Assembly: GCA_027295865.1 (NCBI GenBank)
Contig: JAPUKB010000054.1
Span: 1-47,331, forward strand
Direction of reading: 5' to 3'
DNA: 47,331 nucleotides
Origin: Nitrososphaerota archaeon
GTDB taxonomy: Archaea; Thermoproteota; Nitrososphaeria; Nitrososphaerales; UBA57
How positions within the stretch are numbered: the first letter of the stretch is position 1; every line of letters starts with the position of its first letter. Below are positions 41,304 through 47,331 of the stretch, piece by piece. A model generated the notes under the pieces. The model was not told where the DNA came from, made no database searches, and was given only the letters and a program-made list of their open reading frames with translations. The translations under genes and the position numbers were made by a program.

Positions 41304-42722
41304 CTGTCCGAGTGGGAGCAGCTAGAATACCTCAGAAAAAGGATTAGAGAGATAACCCGGGAAATTTTCAAATTGTTTGGTAAACGGTTTGAATTAGCGA
41401 GGACCATTGGCGGTCTCAAGGAGTCCGCCGGGCTACCTACGGTTGACTCCGTTATAGAGAATGATCTGAGGCAGATGGTGGAAGAGGAGAGTGTACTGAT
41501 GGGGTTGGACCCTGATGTTGGCCAAAGATTTCTTACAGAAGTTTTCAGGGAAACAATTCAGGCAGAGATCTCCGACGGTAAGAGCGTCTACAAACCGTTG
41601 GATCCAACTCTAACTGAGATTGTCCGCCAGGCAAGAGATGCAGAGACGGGCGGAGCTAGCATAATACACCTAGAGCTGGGCGTGCCTGATCTTCAGATCT
41701 CCGGGGGAGTAATCGAGCGGACCATCGACAGCCTTAGAAAAGGCCGTTCTCAGTACGCAGATACCTCGGGAAGCAGGAAACTTCGTGATGCGATAGCTGG
41801 CTATAGCAACGAAAGGCATGAGGTTGATCTACAACATGGGAATATCTTGGTCTCTCCTGGAGCTAGATTTGCAGTTTTTCTAGCGATGGCGAGTTCCATG
41901 TCGTGGGCGGATGAAGTGATTATTACTTCGCCAAACTGGGGTCTGTATAATCAGTTTGCTGACCACCTTGGTGCCAGAGTTAGAACGATCAGAACGGAAT
42001 ACAATGAAAAATGGACGCCAAACCTTTCAGACATTGAAAATGCCGTAAGTCGATCAACCAAGATGATAGTGCTTAGCCACCCCAACAATCCTACTGGAAA
42101 GATACTAGACAAGGGGACCTTGAAATCTATCGTCGAAATCGCGGCTAGGAAAAAAATCACCCTGCTAAGTGATGAAACATATTCAGGGTTCACGTACGCC
42201 CCATATACAAGCCTGCTCGAGTTTGCGAACTGCAAATGGATTGTAATCTCATCATTTTCGCACACCCACTCGATGCCCGCCTTCAGAATAGGATATGCGA
42301 TCTCCAGTCTGGAGATAGTCAACAGGATGGATTCGCTGCAGCGGATGATGATGCAAAGTGTTCCCGAATTCATACAGGAGGGTGCGACCGAGGCCTTAAC
42401 TTCAAGAGAGATATTGGATACTAACTATCGCACAATGAAGGACCGGGTGTCAGAGGCGTCTATTCTCCTGAGCAGATTTCCGGTACTGTTCCGCAAGCCG
42501 GACGGCGGAGTATATATATTCCTTAAGCGAAAAAGGGAAGCAGAGACGGACCATTTCGACTCGACCCAGTTCTCCTTGGAACTCCTTAAACAACAAGGGG
42601 TTGCTGTGTGCCCCGGGTCTGTGTTTGGGGATAGATACAACGACTTCGTGAGAATTTCGCTCTATCAACCCAAGGAAGTACTATTGGAGGGGATACGAAG
42701 GCTGGGTGAGGCACTTTCTTGA
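41304..42722 (+). CDS. chorismate mutase - aminotransferase-fold fusion, PLP Lys replaced by His
   Basis: Proposed CTG start gives (CTG)SEWEQLEYLRKRIREITREIFKLFGKRFELARTIGGLKESAGLP (chorismate mutase helix), then a class I/II aminotransferase domain (SPNWGLYNQFADHLGA, LSHPNNPTGKIL, LSDETYSGFTY, SSFSHTHSMPAFRIGY, FVRISLYQP). SD GAGGTGA ends 6 nt before the CTG. Confidence 0.87.
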   Translation: MSEWEQLEYLRKRIREITREIFKLFGKRFELARTIGGLKESAGLPTVDSVIENDLRQMVEEESVLMGLDPDVGQRFLTEVFRETIQAEISDGKSVYKPLDPTLTEIVRQARDAETGGASIIHLELGVPDLQISGGVIERTIDSLRKGRSQYADTSGSRKLRDAIAGYSNERHEVDLQHGNILVSPGARFAVFLAMASSMSWADEVIITSPNWGLYNQFADHLGARVRTIRTEYNEKWTPNLSDIENAVSRSTKMIVLSHPNNPTGKILDKGTLKSIVEIAARKKITLLSDETYSGFTYAPYTSLLEFANCKWIVISSFSHTHSMPAFRIGYAISSLEIVNRMDSLQRMMMQSVPEFIQEGATEALTSREILDTNYRTMKDRVSEASILLSRFPVLFRKPDGGVYIFLKRKREAETDHFDSTQFSLELLKQQGVAVCPGSVFGDRYNDFVRISLYQPKEVLLEGIRRLGEALS

Positions 42723-43570
42723 GGATTGGCATTATCGGGGCTTCAGGGAGGATGGGACAGTGGTTCCTACGGCTTTTTGCCTCCAAGGGACACCAAGTAG
42801 GAGTATATTCCAGAAGGGGGAAAACCGGCGTCGAGACAGCTGGAGTTTTGGAATTCAAGACGGTTGAGGAATGTGCGAAGTTCAGCGAAGTCATCCTAGT
42901 ATCAGTTCCGATCGCGCAGACAGCAAAAGTCGTATCAGAGGTCGCTATGAGTTGCTCCTCAACCCAGACGATTATCGAGATCGCATCTCTGAAAAGAAAG
43001 TTGGTTCCTGAACTAAAAGAAATAGCTGCAACAGGGGTGAATGTGCTTAGCATTCATCCCCTTTTCGGCCCCGGCGCCGATATCAGTGCGAAACAACCAT
43101 ATGCACTAATCCCCATCTCCTCGGACGAGTCAGATGAACTCAGAAGGTTTTCCAAAATATTACCTGATTCCCGTATCACCACAGTTAATGAAGAATCACA
43201 TGATAAATCGATGGGTTATGTTCTTTCTTTGACTCACTTTGTCAACTTGGCGTTCTTGAGCTCGCTAACGGCTCGAAATGAGCTTCTCGAGCTAGCGGGA
43301 ACAACATTCAAACTACAGGTCAGTCTCGCCCAGGCAATCCTACATGATGAACCCGAATTGTTAGCCGCGCTAGAAACCGAAAACCCTTATTTCCAGAATA
43401 TCCTCTCGGACTTTTTGAAAAACTCAAGAAACATCGAATCGATGGTAAAAAGGAAGGACTCTAGAGCTCTTGCTGGGCTTTTTGCCTCAACTCGGGAGAA
43501 AATTAGAGAAAGTGACTCGTTCCGTTCATCCTACACGTCAATGTATGAAATCCTAAACCGGACTGAGTAA
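42719..43570 (+). CDS. tyrA: prephenate dehydrogenase family protein (TyrA)
   Basis: MRIGIIGASGRMGQWFLRLFASKGHQV, VILVSVPIAQTAKVV, SIHPLFGPGADI, HDKSMGYVLSLTHFVNLAFL. Confidence 0.9.
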   Translation: MRIGIIGASGRMGQWFLRLFASKGHQVGVYSRRGKTGVETAGVLEFKTVEECAKFSEVILVSVPIAQTAKVVSEVAMSCSSTQTIIEIASLKRKLVPELKEIAATGVNVLSIHPLFGPGADISAKQPYALIPISSDESDELRRFSKILPDSRITTVNEESHDKSMGYVLSLTHFVNLAFLSSLTARNELLELAGTTFKLQVSLAQAILHDEPELLAALETENPYFQNILSDFLKNSRNIESMVKRKDSRALAGLFASTREKIRESDSFRSSYTSMYEILNRTE

Positions 43571-43584
43571 GGCCTGTCCTTTCT

Positions 43585-43872
43585 CTATACGCGGAGACCA
43601 AAACTCTCCGTGAACTCTTCGAATTCCCCGTACGCTTGCAGGAATTTGAGGCCTTTGTCGCTTATTCGATACTTCTGGGTTTTACCTAGATTCGTCTCGT
43701 TCAATAGCCCATGGTCCACAAGTCTGCTCAGGATACCGAGCAGACGGGTGTATGAGAGGTTTGCTCTCCGTAGCAGGTGTGTGATTCCAACTCCCTCAGC
43801 GTCCGCGTCAGGCGCGTTTGCGCTAGTCAGTACATCTACGACAATCTTTACTTGGCTTCTATAGGTTTGCAA
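43585..43872 (-). CDS. winged helix regulator (ArnR1-like)
   Basis: VGITHLLRRANLSYTRLLGILSRLVDHGLLNETNLGKTQKYRISDKGLKFLQAYGEFEEFTESF. Confidence 0.75.
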   Translation of the reverse strand: MQTYRSQVKIVVDVLTSANAPDADAEGVGITHLLRRANLSYTRLLGILSRLVDHGLLNETNLGKTQKYRISDKGLKFLQAYGEFEEFTESFGLRV

Positions 43873-44506
43873 ATTGTGGGATCCCCTTAAACGACGAGAA
43901 CTTCAAAACGGGAGTATAAAGCATAAAGAATCCAAAGAGTTTGAGTAAAATGGAGATAAGTAGCAATGGAGATACACCAGAATTGAATAAAGCAAGCCAC
44001 CTTGTAAACTCTCCTAAAGCAAGGAGACCCAATGCTGATGCGATCATAAGTGTAACGCGCTTTTTGCGCTCAAAGTAGGACAATAATGTTTCCAACATCC
44101 CATAAAGTAAGAAGATAAATGAAAGAGATCTTAAAAGGGTAAAGACAGAGGCCGTTGGGATAGCTAATCCGGCGAGAAAGCCACGATTCGCCGAGGACCG
44201 GGCCTTTATTCCCTGGGATAAAGCTAGGAAAAAATAACCTCCCGTTTCAAGTATTGTCGCAACCGAGAGCGTCAAAGATAGAACCAGAGCAAATACACCG
44301 AACGAGGAGATTTCAATTAAACCTGTAACACCGGTCATTGTTAGGCCAAAGCCCAGGAGAATAAAAGCAATGCTGAGTCTGTATAAAGCTGGGCTCGAAG
44401 TCTCCTTGTAGCCTTGTCGTGCGACCCTAGCTACAGAGAAACCAACCAGGCCCCCCGCGAGATGAAGTCCACTTTCGCTTAGAGCTAGAAATGATTCTCC
44501 TAGCAT
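43859..44506 (-). CDS. hypothetical multi-pass membrane protein
   Basis: 215 aa with repeated hydrophobic segments (LSIAFILLGFGLTMTGVTGLI, FGVFALVLSLTLSVATIL, LLLISILLKLFGFFMLY). Overlaps the wHTH gene start by 14 nt. Confidence 0.75.
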   Translation of the reverse strand: MLGESFLALSESGLHLAGGLVGFSVARVARQGYKETSSPALYRLSIAFILLGFGLTMTGVTGLIEISSFGVFALVLSLTLSVATILETGGYFFLALSQGIKARSSANRGFLAGLAIPTASVFTLLRSLSFIFLLYGMLETLLSYFERKKRVTLMIASALGLLALGEFTRWLALFNSGVSPLLLISILLKLFGFFMLYTPVLKFSSFKGIPQFANL

Positions 44507-44599
44507 GCCAGCCGAAAAGAAGCTCAGAAATTATAAAAGTATTTACTAGTTCTTCCTGTTGCGACGTAGAGCAGTATTATCCCCTAAATATCGGATTAT

Positions 44600-44611
44600 T
44601 AACGATCGTTA
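44600..44611. promoter_or_regulatory. 12-bp perfect palindrome, candidate operator
   Basis: TAACGATCGTTA in the intergenic region upstream of the membrane protein/wHTH pair. Confidence 0.35.
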
Positions 44612-44850
44612 TTACAATGATATCGGGGCGGAGTAGCACAGAACCCTTATCTGAATCCAGAGAGTTATTAGGGAAATCACCAAGGTAATATACCGAGAAC
44701 CACCGCCTTTTCCGTCAGCATTAGGTGAGCCGGACTTCAGGAAAGGTCATCACTAAAATTAGAAGAAAGACATTTAACTCAATTATTTGTATGGTAATCA
44801 AGCTATGGTCGAGGTCCATCCGCTTTTCTGTATCAATCTAAGGTGAACGG

Positions 44851-45162
44851 ATGGGCACAGTTGTCTGCAACAAATGTAGTCTCCCGAATGATCTATGTGT
44901 TTGCCAAGAACTAGACCAAGAGGAGAGTCGCATAGTCATAAGACTTGAGATGAGGCGATACAGGAAACCAACGACGATGATAGAGGGGCTTTCAGCGAGA
45001 CAATCTGATTTGGAAGAGCTGGCGAAGAAATTGAAGTCGCGTTTCGCATGTGGCGGCACGGCAAAAGAGGGTTACGTTCTTCTGCAAGGAGATCACCGCG
45101 ATCTTGTCAAATCGCATTTGGTGAAGTTCGGGTATAGTGAAACCTCCATCGAGGTGCAATAG
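44851..45162 (+). CDS. translation initiation factor aIF1 (SUI1 family) with N-terminal zinc motif
   Basis: MGTVVCNKCSLPNDLCVCQELDQEESRIVIRLEMRRYRKPTTMIEGLS...LKSRFACGGTAKEGYVLLQGDHRDLVKSHLVKFGY. SD AAGGTGA. Confidence 0.92.
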   Translation: MGTVVCNKCSLPNDLCVCQELDQEESRIVIRLEMRRYRKPTTMIEGLSARQSDLEELAKKLKSRFACGGTAKEGYVLLQGDHRDLVKSHLVKFGYSETSIEVQ

Positions 45163-45164
45163 GA

Positions 45165-45350
45165 ATGTCGAATGATCCAAAAAGGGAGGTCAACGTGAGA
45201 CATTCGTTATCTGTAAGGAAAAAACTATGCCCAAATTGTCTCCATGAACTGGAAACATATTCCACAATCAGTGGGTGGTTAACTCCTGAAGAGTACACCT
45301 GCACGAATTGTGAATACGCTGGAATCCTATTCGTGGAAGAGAAGGAGTAA
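45165..45350 (+). CDS. small zinc-ribbon protein
   Basis: 61 aa with CPNC...CTNC motif pair, 2 nt after the aIF1 stop. Confidence 0.7.
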   Translation: MSNDPKREVNVRHSLSVRKKLCPNCLHELETYSTISGWLTPEEYTCTNCEYAGILFVEEKE

Positions 45351-45380
45351 CGCACAGACTATGTATCAAGGAATATACCT

Positions 45381-46337
45381 GTGTACATAAGCAAGTTTTA
45401 CTCCTATCTCTCATATGTTACTATCCTGGCGGCAGCAGCTGTCATCATGATGATGCTTCTTTCCTTCCCTATTGGTGCGATTGCCTTTTACGATGGACGG
45501 TTAGGGTCATCTCATTCGGAAGTAGTGGAATTCCCTGCTTTCCTTTTCGGCCTTCCTGTAGGCCTCATCAGCGGAATTACTCTGGGTGATGCTTTTGGGG
45601 GATTATGGGTTCTCTATCTGGTGCTTTTCGTAATTGCGCTCAATGGCCCCTTATCGAGTGTTACTGAGATGATTCGGAGGACTAAGAATCCCGTTCGGTC
45701 CATTTCTCGAAATCAAGCGGTCTCGATCGTTGTTGCCTTCTCCTCCGTTTACCTTCTCTCGACAATAATAGAATTGGTTCAACAGAGCTATGGAGTACGA
45801 TCAGGATCTCTATCAGAGACTAATCCCCTAGTGGCGTTCGTAACAGTCTCCCTCGCTCCGCTGACAGAGGAAATAGGTTTTCGAGTAAGCACCATTGGAT
45901 TCTTTGCTTTCGCAGTTGTCTCATCACGGGCGGGGCTACTTATGGGGATTAGGGCTCTATGGCACCCAGAGAGATACTTCCGCCGTGTGACTAAAGGACG
46001 GGGAAACCTCAGAACGTTATACTCGATCGCTGTGGTTTCAGGCCTCTTCTTCGGATTCGCCCACCTACTTTACGGTGGCGGTTGGGAGATTGGAAAGGTT
46101 AGCACAGCCTCTCTTGCGGGTATTACGTTAGGTGTGATGTATATCAAGTTCGGAATCCCGTCTGCGATATTGATGCACTGGTCTTTCAACTATTTTCGCA
46201 GTGCCTTTTTCTATTTTGGAAATAGCTCGCCTGGATTCAGCCTGACCGATGTTGTCGACATTGTAGTTTTGATTGCGGGGGTGACATCAGTCATCCTAAT
46301 CGTAACTAGTCTGATAAGCTATTTGAGAGGAAAATGA
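45381..46337 (+). CDS. CPBP family intramembrane metalloprotease
   Basis: Multi-pass protein with PLTEEIGFR, FFGFAHLLYGG and LMHWSFNYFRSAFFY motifs. Confidence 0.83.
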   Translation: MYISKFYSYLSYVTILAAAAVIMMMLLSFPIGAIAFYDGRLGSSHSEVVEFPAFLFGLPVGLISGITLGDAFGGLWVLYLVLFVIALNGPLSSVTEMIRRTKNPVRSISRNQAVSIVVAFSSVYLLSTIIELVQQSYGVRSGSLSETNPLVAFVTVSLAPLTEEIGFRVSTIGFFAFAVVSSRAGLLMGIRALWHPERYFRRVTKGRGNLRTLYSIAVVSGLFFGFAHLLYGGGWEIGKVSTASLAGITLGVMYIKFGIPSAILMHWSFNYFRSAFFYFGNSSPGFSLTDVVDIVVLIAGVTSVILIVTSLISYLRGK

Positions 46338-46400
46338 ATAATCTTCGTCTAACAGTTCCCTAATATATTCTAATATTGTGAGAAGGATCATGAAAAAGTG

Positions 46401-46838
46401 ATGGTAAGGCCGCGGTGGGACAAGTATTTCATGGAGATCGCCATTCAGGTATCCAAACGATCCACATGCGATCGCAGAATGGTGGGAGCCGTGATTGTAA
46501 GGGACAAGACAATTCTCTCTACGGGATACAATGGAAGCATAAGAGGTTTGTCACATTGCGACGAGGTGGGGCATCTAATGGAGGCCGGTCATTGTGTTAG
46601 GACAATTCATGCGGAAGTTAATGCGGTCGCCCAAGCTGCAAAGAACGGAACATCAATCCAATCAGGACAGCTATACACCACTAGCAGTCCATGCTGGCCG
46701 TGCTTCAAGATTATGGCAAATAGCGGAATACAGAAAGTGTACTTTGGCGATTTCTATCGAGATGAGAGAATGTTAGAATACGCCCAGCAGTCTAGGATCG
46801 AACTCATAGACATGAGCCAATCTAGTCCAGACGGATAA
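46401..46838 (+). CDS. dCMP deaminase family protein
   Basis: TCDRRMVGAVIVRDKTILSTGYNGS, HAEVNAVAQAAKNG (zinc/Glu), TSSPCWPCFKIMANSGI. Confidence 0.92.
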   Translation: MVRPRWDKYFMEIAIQVSKRSTCDRRMVGAVIVRDKTILSTGYNGSIRGLSHCDEVGHLMEAGHCVRTIHAEVNAVAQAAKNGTSIQSGQLYTTSSPCWPCFKIMANSGIQKVYFGDFYRDERMLEYAQQSRIELIDMSQSSPDG

Positions 46839-46870
46839 CTTTAAACAAGATCCGACTCGAATTTGACACA

Positions 46871-47331
46871 ATGGGCCGAGAGACCGAGGGCAAGGAGAAA
46901 TCCACAAGCCGGGAACCACAGACAATTCGCAACATCCAACGTCTTTCCTCTAGACTTCAACGCGCAATCACATCGGGCCATAGTTCACCCAGGCTACTGA
47001 AGGATCTCGACGAGTTCATTTCACATACATTCGCTTCCCAAATGGAGCGAATAGTCGACATTATGGAAGAATTCCCTTCCAAGGAGGATTCGGAGGTCGA
47101 AACCACTGGGAGCGCGGCTGTCCTACATTTCGTTCCAAGAATGAGGAATTTGCAAGCGTCTTTCAAGTCTATGAATAAGACTTACTCCTCGACCCTGAAG
47201 GGACTTCGGAAAGTGAGCTCCGATGACCTTGCGTCATTGGCCGACCTAGATTCTGAACTGGGGACATCCCTAGCCTATCTTCTTCACAAATGCTCTCTGA
47301 TGACATCATCGAGACTACGACGGGGCGGAAG
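46871..47331 (+). CDS. hypothetical protein, 3' truncated by window edge
   Basis: Open frame from ATG 46871 (MGRETEGKEKSTSREPQTIRNIQRLSSRLQRAITSGHSSPRLLKDLDEFISHTFASQMERIVDIM...) with no stop to the window end. TATA-like ACTTTAAAC upstream. Confidence 0.6.
   Translation, partial: MGRETEGKEKSTSREPQTIRNIQRLSSRLQRAITSGHSSPRLLKDLDEFISHTFASQMERIVDIMEEFPSKEDSEVETTGSAAVLHFVPRMRNLQASFKSMNKTYSSTLKGLRKVSSDDLASLADLDSELGTSLAYLLHKCSLMTSSRLRRGG

Noticed and set aside
42586-43053. 155-aa antisense ORF across the CM-aminotransferase/tyrA junction
   Set aside because: Opposite two supported CDSs; no family signal.

Overview
This looks like a core-genome segment of an archaeon. TACK/Thaumarchaeota-like affinity is inferred from an L38e-like protein, aIF1, arcTGT, Lsm, archaeal AroA'/AroB' and the rRNA processing stems. 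From left to right it contains: a partial minus-strand CDS; a minus-strand 16S-23S rRNA operon with no spacer tRNA and no 5S, with both rRNAs enclosed by processing stems that contain bulge-helix-bulge elements; endonuclease IV; a purine cluster purS-purQ-purL-purF-(purF paralog)-purD-purC-purM followed by a SerA-like dehydrogenase; a divergent cysteine synthase / sufC-sufS-sufU cluster; L38e; a beta-CASP nuclease; a PAC2 protein; arcTGT and Lsm; an Lhr helicase / metallophosphoesterase / MBL exonuclease neighbourhood; a YchF/OLA1-like GTPase; an ArsR-like regulator; cysS; aspartate kinase followed by a complete archaeal-type shikimate pathway operon (aroA', aroB', aroD, aroE, archaeal shikimate kinase, aroA, aroC), a chorismate mutase-aminotransferase fusion and tyrA; a membrane protein/wHTH pair; aIF1; a CPBP protease; and a dCMP deaminase. 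I see no mobile element, CRISPR array or obvious defense island. Main points of interest: (1) the aminotransferase domain fused to chorismate mutase has His where the PLP-binding Lys is expected; (2) a second PurF-like protein follows purF, lacks the glutaminase nucleophile and other glutaminase motifs, but keeps the PRPP loop; (3) three genes (purF paralog, aroA, CM-aminotransferase) have no ATG/GTG/TTG start at their homology-supported N-termini. Each has a well-placed CTG, two with strong Shine-Dalgarno motifs, and each lies in frame with the upstream gene across one TGA.
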